In this document: positions 39,052-48,570 of the stretch, piece after piece | Layout of the letters: each line of letters begins with the position of its first letter | Position numbering within the stretch: the first letter of the stretch is position 1 | NCBI GenBank assembly: GCA_028690485.1 | Contig: JAQVBD010000001.1 | Location: 1 to 64,000 of the forward strand | Origin: Endomicrobiaceae bacterium | GTDB taxonomy: Bacteria > Elusimicrobiota > Endomicrobiia > Endomicrobiales > Endomicrobiaceae | DNA: 64,000 bases | Direction of reading: 5' to 3' | Program-made: the position numbers and the translations under genes | The notes under the pieces: generated by a model | The model's input: the letters and a program-made list of their open reading frames with translations, nothing else | Told to the model about the DNA's origin: nothing | Databases searched by the model: none

Positions 39052-39078
39052 TTGTTTTTATTCATATTTTTGTATAAT
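39052..39078 (+). promoter_or_regulatory. Possible promoter for the malic enzyme gene
   Basis: TTGTTT, a short 15-base spacer and a perfect TATAAT lie 34 bases before the malic enzyme ATG. The short spacer makes it a weaker candidate. Confidence 0.4.
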
Positions 39079-39111
39079 TACAAATATTATAAAAAAGGGA
39101 AAAGAGCGAAG

Positions 39112-40449
39112 ATGAAAAAAACAGATATAAAAAAACTTTTAAAATCAGCAGAAAAACCGGCACAAGATGCAAGAAGATTGCATCCGTTCTATAGAGGGAA
39201 AATAGAGGTTGTTCCAAAGTGCAGAGTAAGAGATTTTAATGATTTTGCAATTTGGTATAGTCCGGGAGTTGCGTCTGTATGTCTCGATATTAATAAAAAT
39301 TTAGAGTTAGCTTATGAATATACGAATAAATGGAATACTGTTGCTGTTGTAAGTGATGGGACAAGAGTTCTTGGCCTTGGAGATATAGGACCTGAAGCTT
39401 CAATGCCTGTAATGGAAGGGAAAGCTTTATTATACAAATACTTAGGTGGAGTTGATGCTTTTCCTATATGTCTTGGAACAAAAGATCAACAAGAAATTAT
39501 AAATACAGTTAAAATTTTGCAACCTTCTTTCGGCGGAGTAAATCTTGAGGATATTGCACAGCCAAAATGTTTTCCAATATTAAATACACTTAGGAAGGAA
39601 TGTCATATTCCTGTTTGGCATGATGATCAGCAGGGGACGGCTTTAGTTACTTTAGCAGGACTTATAAATGCATTAAAAGTTGTAAATAAAAAAATATCAA
39701 AAATCAAAATAGCTCTTATAGGAGCTGGTGCTGCTAATATGTGCATTGCAAGGATTATAATGTTGTATGGTGCAAATCCTGCTAATATTATAATGACAGA
39801 TTTAGGAGGTACATTACATAAGGGAAGAACTGAATTTAAAATTGCACAGCCTGAAAAATGGGATATGTGTGTTCAAACAAATGCTCAGGGAGTTCTTGGC
39901 GGAATCAAAGAAACTATGGAAAATGCTGATGTTGTTATTTCTTTAGCAGCCCCTGGACCAAATGTAATAAAAAAAGAATGGATAAAAGGTATGGCAAAAA
40001 ATCCTATAGTTTTTGCATGTGCTAACCCTGTCCCTGAAATATGGCCTTGGGAAGCAATAGAAGCTGGAGCAGCTGTTGTTGCTACAGGAAGAAGTGATTT
40101 CGAAAATCAGGTAAATAATTCTTTGGGATTTCCAGGTGTTTTTAGAGGGACTTTAGATGCTAGAGCAAAAACAATAACGGATAATATGTGTATTACAGCT
40201 GCAGAAGAACTTGCATCATGTATTCCTAATAATAAAATAAAACCTAATAAAATACTTCCTACAATGGATGATTGGCAATTATATCCGAGAGTTGCAGCTG
40301 CAGTTGGAGTAAAAGCAATAAAAGAAAAAGTTGCAGATAAAAAAATGACATATGATCAGTTTTATGACCAAGCTGTGAAAATGATAAAAAGAAGCAGAGC
40401 AATTACATCAAACATGATGCAGGAAGGATTGATAAAATCTTCAAAATAA
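39112..40449 (+). CDS. Malate dehydrogenase (oxaloacetate-decarboxylating), malic enzyme
   Basis: A 445-residue single-domain bacterial malic enzyme that converts malate to pyruvate and CO2 with NAD(P). It shows [23 protein letters not shown][12 protein letters not shown], [20 protein letters not shown] and the nucleotide-binding G-A-G-A-A-N. The ATG was chosen because the longer upstream frame includes the promoter -10 box. It precedes the fumarase genes, so it may connect pyruvate, malate and fumarate metabolism. Confidence 0.95.
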   Translation: MKKTDIKKLLKSAEKPAQDARRLHPFYRGKIEVVPKCRVRDFNDFAIWYSPGVASVCLDINKNLELAYEYTNKWNTVAVVSDGTRVLGLGDIGPEASMPVMEGKALLYKYLGGVDAFPICLGTKDQQEIINTVKILQPSFGGVNLEDIAQPKCFPILNTLRKECHIPVWHDDQQGTALVTLAGLINALKVVNKKISKIKIALIGAGAANMCIARIIMLYGANPANIIMTDLGGTLHKGRTEFKIAQPEKWDMCVQTNAQGVLGGIKETMENADVVISLAAPGPNVIKKEWIKGMAKNPIVFACANPVPEIWPWEAIEAGAAVVATGRSDFENQVNNSLGFPGVFRGTLDARAKTITDNMCITAAEELASCIPNNKIKPNKILPTMDDWQLYPRVAAAVGVKAIKEKVADKKMTYDQFYDQAVKMIKRSRAITSNMMQEGLIKSSK

Positions 40450-40466
40450 GAGGAGAGAAAAATCTT

Positions 40467-41438
40467 ATGAAAAAGTATAGTCTTTTGTTGTTTTGCACAC
40501 TTTTTATTGGATCAATGTTTTTTGTTTCTTGTAGAGATTTACAAAATTCATCAAATGATATTTCTAAAGAGTATCTTAGCAAGTTGAAAGTAGAAATAAG
40601 TAATTATACAAACGCAATTAAAGAAAACCCTAAAGATGAAAGTGCTTATGTAAATAGGGCTAATGTTAAAAAAATAATAGGTGATTATAAAGGTGCAGTT
40701 GAAGATTTTACAAAAGCTATAGAATTAAATCCTACAAATTATTCTTTATATTATAATAGAGCATGGTTGCACGAGTATTTTAGATCTTTTGTTAATGCAA
40801 TAAAAGATTTAGATAAAGTCGCCGAATTAACTCCTAAAAATGATAGGGTGTATATTGATAGAGGTGAATTTAAAGAAAAAATAGGTGATTATCAAGGAGC
40901 AATATACGATTATACAATTGCTATAGATTTGAACCAAAATAATGATAGACCATATGAAAAAAGAGGGCATATAAGAAGTATGCTTGGTGATAAAGCGGGT
41001 GCAATTGCAGATTTTACTAGAGCTATAAAAATTAATCCTATTAATACAAATGCTTATAAAGGCAGAGGATATAGTATAGATATAAAATCAGATTATAAAA
41101 AAGCAATTGCAGATTTTGAAAAAATTGTTAAATTAACACCAAATGATGCAGATGCTTATGATAATTTAGCAAATGCAAAAAGAAATTTTGGGGATTTAAA
41201 AGGAGCAGTTGAATCGTATAATAAAGCTATAGAATTAAATCCAAATCATATGCATGCATATTCTAATATAGCTATGGCAAAAAAAGAAGAAGGTAATTTA
41301 GATGGAGCATTATTAGATTTGCAAAAAGCTATTCAATTGGATCCTGCAAATAAAAATATTCAAAATGATATAAATAAATTAAAAAAAGAAATTGAAAAAC
41401 AAGCTAAGGAAATTACTTTAACATTACAGAAACCGTAA
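40467..41438 (+). CDS. TPR-repeat lipoprotein
   Basis: The 323-residue protein has a lipoprotein signal peptide ending in F-V-S-C22 and about seven tetratricopeptide repeats from residue 40 to 300, each with the Y-x-x-R/N-x-A...G-D/N-x-x-G-A-I-x-D/D-Y-x-x-A-I-x-L-N-P pattern. TPR domains form protein-binding superhelices. It is probably periplasmic and membrane-tethered. The function is unknown. The next gene's ATG directly follows its stop, hence coupling to fumarase, which is odd for an envelope protein. Confidence 0.9.
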   Translation: MKKYSLLLFCTLFIGSMFFVSCRDLQNSSNDISKEYLSKLKVEISNYTNAIKENPKDESAYVNRANVKKIIGDYKGAVEDFTKAIELNPTNYSLYYNRAWLHEYFRSFVNAIKDLDKVAELTPKNDRVYIDRGEFKEKIGDYQGAIYDYTIAIDLNQNNDRPYEKRGHIRSMLGDKAGAIADFTRAIKINPINTNAYKGRGYSIDIKSDYKKAIADFEKIVKLTPNDADAYDNLANAKRNFGDLKGAVESYNKAIELNPNHMHAYSNIAMAKKEEGNLDGALLDLQKAIQLDPANKNIQNDINKLKKEIEKQAKEITLTLQKP

Positions 41439-42278
41439 ATGAGAGAAATAAATAGTAAAGATATTATATTGCAAGTAGAAAAAATGTGTGCAGATATAAA
41501 TTATAATCTGCCAAGTGATGTTACTGCTTGTATAGAAGCTATAGTAAAAAATGATAAAACAATATCTGATAATATTTTACAAGAGATTTTGCAGAATGTT
41601 AAAATAGCACAAAAAGAAGCTGTTGCATTATGTCAAGATACAGGTACTGCTAATTTTTTTATTAAAATAGGTAAAGATGTTAATATCATTGGAGATGATA
41701 TAAATATATCAATAAATAAAGGTGTTGAAAGAGGCTATAAAAAATATTTTTTAAGAAAATCTATAGTTTCAGATCCAATTGATAGAATAAATACGCAAAC
41801 TAATACACCTTCAAATATTTATTTTGATTTTGTTGACGGCGATAAAATAGAAATTACAATGCTTGCAAAAGGCGGAGGAAGTGAAAATGCAAGTGCATTA
41901 AAAATGTTAGTGCCTTCTGAAGGTTGGAAAGGTATAAAACAATTTGTTATTGAAGCAATAAAGCAGAAGGGAGCAAATGCTTGTCCTCCATTAATAGTTG
42001 GAGTTGGGATAGGTGGTGATTTTGCTTCTGTTGGATTACTTGCAAAAAAAGCACTTCTTAGGGAAATTGGATCTAATAATATATCTAAAGATTATAGTGA
42101 CAGGGAAAACGAATTATTAGAAGAAATAAATAAACTTGGAATTGGACCTATGGGATTGGGAGGAAAAATAACAGCACTTGCTGCTTTTATTGAAACAAAA
42201 CCTTGTCATATAGCATCTCTTCCGGTAGCAGTTAATATTCAATGTCATTCGTGTAGAAGAAAAACAATAATTTTATGA
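41439..42278 (+). CDS. fumA: Fumarate hydratase class I, alpha subunit
   Basis: Oxygen-sensitive [4Fe-4S] hydratase interconverting fumarate and malate, in the two-subunit form. The 279-residue alpha part has three candidate cluster cysteines: C65 in A-L-C-Q-D-T-G-T-A, C182 in N-A-C-P-P and C269 in Q-C-H-S-C-R-R. It also has K-G-G-G-S-E-N. It could be an L(+)-tartrate dehydratase alpha subunit, but the neighbouring malic enzyme favours fumarase. There is no Shine-Dalgarno sequence; translation is coupled to the TPR gene. Confidence 0.9.
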   Translation: MREINSKDIILQVEKMCADINYNLPSDVTACIEAIVKNDKTISDNILQEILQNVKIAQKEAVALCQDTGTANFFIKIGKDVNIIGDDINISINKGVERGYKKYFLRKSIVSDPIDRINTQTNTPSNIYFDFVDGDKIEITMLAKGGGSENASALKMLVPSEGWKGIKQFVIEAIKQKGANACPPLIVGVGIGGDFASVGLLAKKALLREIGSNNISKDYSDRENELLEEINKLGIGPMGLGGKITALAAFIETKPCHIASLPVAVNIQCHSCRRKTIIL

Positions 42279-42811
42279 AAATTACAATAGAAACATTAAT
42301 AAGAAATATCAAAGATTATAAGATTGGTACCAAAATAGAATTGTCAGGAATAATTTATACTGCTAGAGACCAAGCACATAAAAGACTTGTTAGTTTAATT
42401 GATAATTCTAAGCAATTACCTATTAATTTACAAAACGCTTGTATATATTATTGTGGACCTTGTCCAAGAAGTAGTGACAAGGTTATAGGTTCATGCGGAC
42501 CAACAACATCTTCAAGAATGGATATATATACTCCCAAAATGTTATCTAATGGTGTTAAATTGTTAGTAGGTAAAGGGAACAGAAGTAAAGCTGTTGTAGA
42601 AGCAATAAAGCAAAATAAAGCGATATATCTTCTTGCTACAGGAGGAGTTGGGGCATTAATATCACAAAAAGTTAAAAAAGCAAAATTAATTGCATTTGAA
42701 GATTTAGGTCCGGAAGCAATATACGAATTAGTAGTTGAAGATTTCCCATTGACTGTTGGTATTGATTGTTTTGGTAATAATTTATTTGATGAGAGAGAAA
42801 AATGTTTTTAG
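42275..42811 (+). CDS. fumB: Fumarate hydratase class I, beta subunit
   Basis: The 178-residue C-terminal-type subunit of class I fumarase. It has the L-S-G-x-I-Y-T-A-R-D-x-A-H-K-R motif, Y-Y-C-G-P-C-P, G-S-C-G-P-T-T-S-x-R-M-D and G-K-G. The ATG overlaps the alpha gene by 4 bases and coaX by 10, showing tight coupling. Confidence 0.92.
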   Translation: MKITIETLIRNIKDYKIGTKIELSGIIYTARDQAHKRLVSLIDNSKQLPINLQNACIYYCGPCPRSSDKVIGSCGPTTSSRMDIYTPKMLSNGVKLLVGKGNRSKAVVEAIKQNKAIYLLATGGVGALISQKVKKAKLIAFEDLGPEAIYELVVEDFPLTVGIDCFGNNLFDEREKCF

Positions 42812-43593
42812 CTATAGATATTGGTAATACAAATATTACATTAGGTTTGTTCAAGTTTAAAGAGAATATAGTTGAAAAAAATCCAATAAGAATTTGGAGA
42901 ATTGCTACTTCGAAAAAGAAAACAGTTGATGAATATGCAACTACAATTTTAGACATTTTTCATTATTCGGATATGGATGAAAAAAAACTTAAAGCAATTG
43001 CAATCGCAAGTGTAGTTCCTTCATTAGATAATGTGTTTTTAGAATTAACAGATTTATATTTCAAAAAAAGAGCATTTTTTGTAACAACTAAAAAATCCGG
43101 GGGCTTAAAGGTTTCTTATGGTAATCCGGAAGAAGTCGGGGCTGATAGAATTGCAGATGCTGTTGCTGTTTACAAAATGTATGGGGGACCTGCAATTGTT
43201 ATAGATTTTGGTACAGCAACAACTTTTGATTGTATAGATGCAAAAGGGAATTATTTAGGTGGAGCTATTGCTCCGGGACCAGCTATATCAGCAGAATCTT
43301 TAACACAAAAAACAGCAAAGTTACCATCTGTTCATATTGAATTACCACAACATCCTATTGGAAGATCCACAGTCGAGTGTATTCAGTCTGGTTTATATTA
43401 TGGGTATATAGGACTTGTAAAAGAGATTTTATTAAGGTTAAGACAAAAAATGCAGCCTAATGTGAAAATTATTGCAACAGGTGGTTTAGCTAATCTTATA
43501 TCAAAGGAAATTCAAGAAATAAAAAATATTGTTCCGGAGCTTACTTTAGAGGGTATAAGGATTATTTGGCAAAAAGAAAATGGGAAGAAATAA
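42802..43593 (+). CDS. coaX: Type III pantothenate kinase
   Basis: First step of coenzyme A synthesis (pantothenate phosphorylation). The 263-residue ASKHA-fold protein has the phosphate loop D-I-G-N-T-N-I-T-L-G at 5-14, G-A-D-R-I-A-D-A-V-A, D-F-G-T-A-T-T-F-D and the G-G-A-I-A-P-G motif, followed by A-T-G-G-L-A. Length is typical. It overlaps the fumarase beta gene by 10 bases. Confidence 0.96.
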   Translation: MFLAIDIGNTNITLGLFKFKENIVEKNPIRIWRIATSKKKTVDEYATTILDIFHYSDMDEKKLKAIAIASVVPSLDNVFLELTDLYFKKRAFFVTTKKSGGLKVSYGNPEEVGADRIADAVAVYKMYGGPAIVIDFGTATTFDCIDAKGNYLGGAIAPGPAISAESLTQKTAKLPSVHIELPQHPIGRSTVECIQSGLYYGYIGLVKEILLRLRQKMQPNVKIIATGGLANLISKEIQEIKNIVPELTLEGIRIIWQKENGKK

Positions 43594-43608
43594 AATATTG
43601 GAGAGATT

Positions 43609-44346
43609 ATGAAAAAAGTTTTTTTAATTTTTGGTTTTGTTTGTTTTATGGGAGCTTCTGCTTTTGCAGGTCCGTTTGATAAGTTTAATTCTGTTTTGGA
43701 TGGAGCAACAACTGATAAACAGGCACAGAAATATTTAGATAATCTTGCATCAGATTTAGGCTCTGTTATGACAGGCGGCAGTTTCGGAGTTTCCAGTAGT
43801 TTAGGCCTTGCAAATTTTAATTTAAATGTAAGACTTGCAAACACAAATGTTTCAAATGAGATAATGGATGCTGAAGGTACAACTGTTTTGTATATGCCGA
43901 TTTTACAGGCAGAGTTTGGGTTACCTTATGATATAGATTTGATTGGAAGATATTCTTATTCTTATGATTCAAGTTTGTATGGACTTGGAGCAAGATATAC
44001 CGTATATGATAGTTCTGTAATGTTTATTCCTTCAGTTTCAGTTCAAGGTATTTATAGTATATTAAAAACGAATGCCGGTGATAATAAATTAGATACAGAT
44101 AATATTGCTTTGGCAACTGTTGCAACATTTGGTATTCCTTTTGTAACACCTTATGTAGGTATTGGATGGGATACGACAACTGTTAAACCGCAATCTTCAA
44201 ATAAACAATATTTGTCAGGAACAGCATCTAATGTCGGATATTCAGCAGGTGTTGCTATTTCTGTTTTAATGATAAATGGGAATGTAGGCGTTACAATTTA
44301 TGATGGTGAACCAAATTACAATTTTGGTATTAGCGCAGGATTTTAA
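43609..44346 (+). CDS. Predicted outer-membrane beta-barrel protein
   Basis: A 245-residue exported protein with a signal peptide ending in A-S-A-F-A (cleavage after about residue 20). The mature part alternates hydrophobic and polar residues in strand-like stretches rich in Gly, Tyr, Ser and Asn, and ends in a strand with terminal Phe (N-Y-N-F-G-I-S-A-G-F), as in many outer-membrane proteins recognised by BamA. The family was not recognised. TTGGAGAG precedes the ATG. Confidence 0.72.
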   Translation: MKKVFLIFGFVCFMGASAFAGPFDKFNSVLDGATTDKQAQKYLDNLASDLGSVMTGGSFGVSSSLGLANFNLNVRLANTNVSNEIMDAEGTTVLYMPILQAEFGLPYDIDLIGRYSYSYDSSLYGLGARYTVYDSSVMFIPSVSVQGIYSILKTNAGDNKLDTDNIALATVATFGIPFVTPYVGIGWDTTTVKPQSSNKQYLSGTASNVGYSAGVAISVLMINGNVGVTIYDGEPNYNFGISAGF

Positions 44347-44365
44347 TATGGATATAAAATAAAAT

Positions 44366-44374
44366 TGCTATAAT
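44366..44374 (+). promoter_or_regulatory. Extended -10 promoter (TGCTATAAT), probable leaderless start
   Basis: TG-C-TATAAT ends 8 bases before the ATG at 44383, with AAACAACA between and no Shine-Dalgarno sequence. A normal initiation distance would place the RNA start at or within 2 bases of the ATG. Same arrangement as at 1136. Confidence 0.55.
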
Positions 44375-44382
44375 AAACAACA

Positions 44383-45069
44383 ATGAAAATCTTAAGAGTC
44401 ATTATATCAATTTTAATGTTACCGTTACTTGCAGTTTTAATGTATCATTTTGTACAGCTATTTTTCGTTTTTGCTAGTAAAACAAGTACACAATTTGCTC
44501 CTTTTTGGATTGGAATAATTGCATATTTTTTATTTCAAATTATATTTTTTAAACCAATGAGTAGTTATGTTTTTGGTCATGAATTAACTCATGCGATAAC
44601 AGGACTTCTTAGTGGGGCACAAATTAAAAAATTTAAAGTATCACAAAATAAAGGGAGTATTTCTCTTACAAAAGATAATGTTTTAATTACATTATCTCCT
44701 TATTTTCTCCCATTATATTCAATAATAATTATTATAATATATTTAAGTTTAGCATGGTTTATTGATACTAAACCATTTTATCCGTATTATTTGTTTTTAT
44801 CAGGAATGGCTTTGTCTTTCCATTATGCACTAACTTTTTATGCAATAAAAGTTGGGCAGGAAGATATGAAAGTATATGGAAAATTTTTCTCTTTAGTTTT
44901 TGTATGTTTTGTGAATACAATAATAGTTATTTTTGTTTTAGCTTTAATCTTCCCTTATAGTATAAATATAAAAGATTTTTTCATTGATGTTTTTTATAAT
45001 GCAATTTATGTATATAAATATATTTTTGTAGGAGTTTATCAATGCTTTGGTTCCCTGAAGATGAAATAA
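44383..45069 (+). CDS. Membrane protein with HExxH motif, M50-like predicted metalloprotease
   Basis: A 228-residue protein with about six hydrophobic helices. H66-E-L-T-H70 (G-H-E-L-T-H-A) near the end of the second helix fits the zinc site of intramembrane metalloproteases, and G-L-L-S-G-A-Q follows. A second conserved motif such as N-P-x-D-G, seen in classical site-2 proteases, was not found, so activity is uncertain. The next gene begins inside its last 28 bases. Confidence 0.65.
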   Translation: MKILRVIISILMLPLLAVLMYHFVQLFFVFASKTSTQFAPFWIGIIAYFLFQIIFFKPMSSYVFGHELTHAITGLLSGAQIKKFKVSQNKGSISLTKDNVLITLSPYFLPLYSIIIIIIYLSLAWFIDTKPFYPYYLFLSGMALSFHYALTFYAIKVGQEDMKVYGKFFSLVFVCFVNTIIVIFVLALIFPYSINIKDFFIDVFYNAIYVYKYIFVGVYQCFGSLKMK

Positions 45070-45626
45070 AAAGAAAAGTTTTTCATATTTTAACATTAAT
45101 TTATGTGCTGGCTTTTTGGTATTTGCCAAAGACATTTGTGTTAACATGTCTTTTTATAGCAATAATAATAGTTTTAATTGCTGAAATTATAAGATCTAAA
45201 AATGAAAAATTTAATATTTTTATTTTAAAAATATTAGGTGGTGTTCATAGAAAATCAGAAGAACATAAAATCAGTGGGCTTCCATGGACATTATCAGGTG
45301 CATTTCTAACAATATTCTTATTTGAAGATAAAACATTTGTTTTAGTAAGTTTTCTATATTTAGCTTTTGGTGATGCAGTTGCAGCTCTTTTTGGAAAAGC
45401 TTTTGGGAAACATAAAATATATGCAGGTAAATCTTTAGAGGGAAGTGTAGCTTGTTTTATAGCTTGTTTTATTGTTGGATTATTTGTATTATCATCATGG
45501 CAGTTTGCTTTAGCAGGAGCAGTAATTGCAGCATTTATAGAAACTATTCCATGGCCGCTTAGTGATAATTTTTGGATGCAAATATTAAATGCAGGAATAT
45601 TAACTTATATAGCGAGATTTTTTTAA
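45042..45626 (+). CDS. Dolichol/polyprenol kinase-like or CDP-diglyceride-type membrane enzyme
   Basis: A 194-residue protein with about five membrane helices and the segment G-D-A-V-A-A-L-F-G-K-A-F-G followed by G-K-S-L-E-G-S, which is typical of the CTP-dependent dolichol/phytol/diacylglycerol kinase family. It starts with the family's R-K-V-F-H. The substrate is probably a lipid alcohol but cannot be assigned. AGGAG lies 8 bases before the ATG, inside the preceding M50-like gene. Confidence 0.8.
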   Translation: MLWFPEDEIKRKVFHILTLIYVLAFWYLPKTFVLTCLFIAIIIVLIAEIIRSKNEKFNIFILKILGGVHRKSEEHKISGLPWTLSGAFLTIFLFEDKTFVLVSFLYLAFGDAVAALFGKAFGKHKIYAGKSLEGSVACFIACFIVGLFVLSSWQFALAGAVIAAFIETIPWPLSDNFWMQILNAGILTYIARFF

Positions 45627-45630
45627 AAAA

Positions 45631-46302
45631 ATGAAAAAAATATTTTTAATTTTATGTTGTTTACATTTCGTATCTTTTCTTTATGCTAGTAATGTTTTCT
45701 ATGCTAATGGAGAATCAACTAAAAAACAAATAGCATTAACTTTTGATGACGGACCTGGGGCAGCTACAGAAGAAATACTAAAAATATTGAAAGATAAAGA
45801 TGTGAAAGCTACATTCTTTTTGCTGGGTGTTTCAATACAACCTAAAAAACAATTAGTAAAAGATATTTATGAACAAGGACATCAAATTGCAAATCATACA
45901 TATAATCATTTTAATTTTTATAAATATAAAAAAGATGATATACATGAAAAAATGCAAGAAGAATTATTGAAATGTGAACAGCTAATAAATAAAATTATTG
46001 ATTATAAAACTAAGATAGTAAGATTTCCACATGGTTTTTCAAGAAATTTGGCAAAACAAATTGCTAAAGAAAATGAATATATAATTGTGACTTGGTCTTT
46101 TGGATGTGATTGGCAAACAAAATTATCACGAGATGAAATGTATGAACAATATAAAAAAAATATTAAATCAGGAGCAATATTCTTAATGCATGATCTTGGG
46201 AAAAATAAAAAAGTTGTTAGCTTTTTACCTCAATTGATTGATGATATAAAAAAAGAAGGTTATGAATTAGTCACTATCAATGAACTTTTAAATATAAAAT
46301 AG
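45631..46302 (+). CDS. Exported polysaccharide deacetylase
   Basis: A 223-residue carbohydrate esterase family 4 protein with an N-terminal signal peptide (about 1-19). The NodB domain has A-L-T-F-D38-D39-G-P-G, A-T-F-F-L, the metal histidines H88 and H92 in N-H-T-Y-N-H, an R-F-P-H-G variant of the usual R-P-P-Y-G motif, and L-M-H-D near the C-terminus. It likely removes N-acetyl groups from peptidoglycan or another periplasmic glycan. Confidence 0.9.
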   Translation: MKKIFLILCCLHFVSFLYASNVFYANGESTKKQIALTFDDGPGAATEEILKILKDKDVKATFFLLGVSIQPKKQLVKDIYEQGHQIANHTYNHFNFYKYKKDDIHEKMQEELLKCEQLINKIIDYKTKIVRFPHGFSRNLAKQIAKENEYIIVTWSFGCDWQTKLSRDEMYEQYKKNIKSGAIFLMHDLGKNKKVVSFLPQLIDDIKKEGYELVTINELLNIK

Positions 46303-46315
46303 TTTGGGGGGAAGA

Positions 46316-46561
46316 ATGAAAAATATCATTATTATTTCAGTTCAAAAAAGGCAAACAGTGTCAATAAAAGTGCAGGAAATATTAGCAGAATTCGGTTGTT
46401 TAATTAAAACAAGATTAGGAATACATGACAGCTCTGTCAATAATTGTTCTGAAAATGGACTTATTATATTAGAATGTATTGGAACAAAAAAAGATATTAG
46501 TAGTTTGAATAAGAAATTAACATCTATAAAGGGTGTTAAATCAAAATTGGTAACAATATAA
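46316..46561 (+). CDS. TM1266-family putative iron-only hydrogenase system regulator
   Basis: An 81-residue ACT-like/NikR-C-like protein: I-I-I-I-S-V-Q-K-R followed by V-Q-E-I-L-A-E-F-G-x-L-I-K-T-R-L-G-I-H and N-G-L-I-I-L-E-C-I-G. Members are found beside [FeFe] hydrogenase maturation genes and are named after that context; biochemical function is unproven. The ATG follows a GGGGGGAAG ribosome site; the longer frame from a TTG would include the site itself. No hydrogenase gene is in this window. Confidence 0.85.
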   Translation: MKNIIIISVQKRQTVSIKVQEILAEFGCLIKTRLGIHDSSVNNCSENGLIILECIGTKKDISSLNKKLTSIKGVKSKLVTI

Positions 46562-46824
46562 TTTTTAGTATGTTTTTACTATTTCATTACAATTTTAAAA
46601 TTTAAATTATATATAGTTAACTTTTCTTTTATCTTATTAGGTCTTATTAAAAAAATCTTTAATTTACTTAATATCTTAAATAGATAATATCAATAATAAA
46701 TCAAAATTTCTAACAAAAATATATCTTTTAAATATATGATAAATACTTTTTTATTAAAAAATGGTAAAATATCAAAATTGTAATTTATTAATCGCAAAAA
46801 CTGAATAAAATTTGGAGTCTAAAA

Positions 46825-48546
46825 ATGTATTTTTCAAAAGCTTTTATACCAACATTAAAAGAAGCACCATCAGATTTAGATAATATATCAGCAAAGTTAA
46901 TGGCAAGATCCGGTATGACAAGAAAGTTAGGCAGTGGGCTTTTTGAACTGTTACCATTAGGTTTAAAAACATTAATGAATGTTATGAAAATTATAAGGGA
47001 AGAAATGGAATCAATAGATGGGCAAGAAGTCAGATTACCTCTTCTTTTACCAAAAGATTTATGGATAGAAACAGGCAGATGGGATGTATATGGTAAGGAA
47101 TTATTTAGACTTAAAGATAGAAAAGATGCAGAATTTTGTTTGGCACCAACACATGAAGAAGCCATTACTGATTTAGTAAGAAGTCATGTGAGATCGTATA
47201 GACAACTTCCAATTATGTTGTATCAATTTGGAATAAAATTTAGAGATGAAATAAGACCAAGATTTGGTGTTATGAGAGCCAGAGAATTTTTAATGAAAGA
47301 TGCTTATTCTTTTCATATAGATGAGGCAGATTTAGAAAAATATTATAAAAGAGTTTATGAAGCATATGAAAGAATTTGTCAAAGATGTGGTTTTAAATAT
47401 AGAGTAGTTGAAGCTGCTTCAGGTGCAATAGGTGGTAATTTTTCACATGAATTTATGGTTCTTGCCGATACGGGGGAAGAAGAAATAGCATGGTGTAATT
47501 GTGGATACGGAGCTAATTCTGAAAAAGCAGAATGTTTACAAACAGAAAAAATAGATTTATCTCCAATGTTAGCAACTGAGGAAGTTTTAACTCCAAACAT
47601 TGGTTCTGTTGAAGATGTTGCAAGTTTTTTGTCATCGACAAAAGAAAAATTTATTAAAACAATGATATATGTTGCAGATGGTAAACCAACAGCAGTTTTA
47701 GTCAGAGGTGACCATGATGTTAACGAAATAAAACTGCAAACATTATTAGGTTGTAATGAGTTAGAACTTGCAAGTCCTAACATTATTGAAGAAGTTACTG
47801 GTGCAAAGGTAGGTTTTGCAGGACCGGTAAATTTAAAAAAACAAATAAAAATATATGCAGATTTTTCAGTGCCAAATATTTCTAATGCTGTAATTGGTGC
47901 AAATAAAGATGATAAACATATAAAAAATATAAATTATGGCAGAGATTATAAAGCTGATATTGTAGCTGATTTAAAAAAAGTTTCAAAAGGTGATATTTGT
48001 CCAAGATGTAAAAAAGAAAAATTACAGTTTTCAAGGGGTATAGAAATAGGTCATGTATTTAAGTTAGGAACAAAATATTCTAAATCAATGAAAGCTACAT
48101 ATTTAGATGCACAAGGTAAAGAAAACTTAATGGTAATGGGTTGTTATGGAATAGGAGTAACAAGAATATTAGCAGCAACAATAGAACAGTCTTATGATGA
48201 AAACGGTATTGTATGGCCATTTTCATTAGCACCATATAAAGTAAGTATTATTCCTGTTGATTTTAAAAATCAAGAAATTAAAGAAGTTGCAGAAAAGATA
48301 TATAATGAATTAAAAGAAAATAAAATAGAAGTTTTATTAGATGATAGGGATGAAAGAATTGGTATTAAATTTAAAGATGCAGATTTAATGGGTACACCTT
48401 TTAGAATTACAATAGGGGAAAAGAATTTAAAAGATGGGAATGTAGAATTCAAAGCAAGAAAAGATGACAAGTCAAAAACAGAAATTATAAAAGTTACAAA
48501 TATTGTAGGCTATATAAAATCAAAAATTCAAGAAAAATTCAAATAA
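46825..48546 (+). CDS. proS: Prolyl-tRNA synthetase (bacterial type)
   Basis: Class II synthetase of 573 residues, including the bacterial-type editing insertion. It has motif 1 (M-x-R-x-G-M-T-R-K-L-G-S-G), T-H-E-E-A-I-T-D, the motif 2 region F-R-D-E-I-R-P-R-F-G-V-M-R-A-R-E-F-x-M-K-D-A-Y-S-F, and motif 3 G-C-Y-G-I-G-V-T-R. A TTGGAG ribosome site precedes the ATG. The 263-base gap upstream is AT-rich and shows no other clear element. Confidence 0.98.
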   Translation: MYFSKAFIPTLKEAPSDLDNISAKLMARSGMTRKLGSGLFELLPLGLKTLMNVMKIIREEMESIDGQEVRLPLLLPKDLWIETGRWDVYGKELFRLKDRKDAEFCLAPTHEEAITDLVRSHVRSYRQLPIMLYQFGIKFRDEIRPRFGVMRAREFLMKDAYSFHIDEADLEKYYKRVYEAYERICQRCGFKYRVVEAASGAIGGNFSHEFMVLADTGEEEIAWCNCGYGANSEKAECLQTEKIDLSPMLATEEVLTPNIGSVEDVASFLSSTKEKFIKTMIYVADGKPTAVLVRGDHDVNEIKLQTLLGCNELELASPNIIEEVTGAKVGFAGPVNLKKQIKIYADFSVPNISNAVIGANKDDKHIKNINYGRDYKADIVADLKKVSKGDICPRCKKEKLQFSRGIEIGHVFKLGTKYSKSMKATYLDAQGKENLMVMGCYGIGVTRILAATIEQSYDENGIVWPFSLAPYKVSIIPVDFKNQEIKEVAEKIYNELKENKIEVLLDDRDERIGIKFKDADLMGTPFRITIGEKNLKDGNVEFKARKDDKSKTEIIKVTNIVGYIKSKIQEKFK

Positions 48547-48570
48547 TAATAAATTTTTTGGAGAAAGAAA

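Noticed and set aside
39052-39111. Longer malic enzyme N-terminus
   Set aside because: The added stretch contains the likely -10 box and does not resemble the family; the ATG at 39112 follows a purine-rich site.
46562-46824. Possible small gene or RNA in the gap before proS
   Set aside because: The stretch is AT-rich, without a convincing ribosome site, hairpin or conserved RNA pattern.
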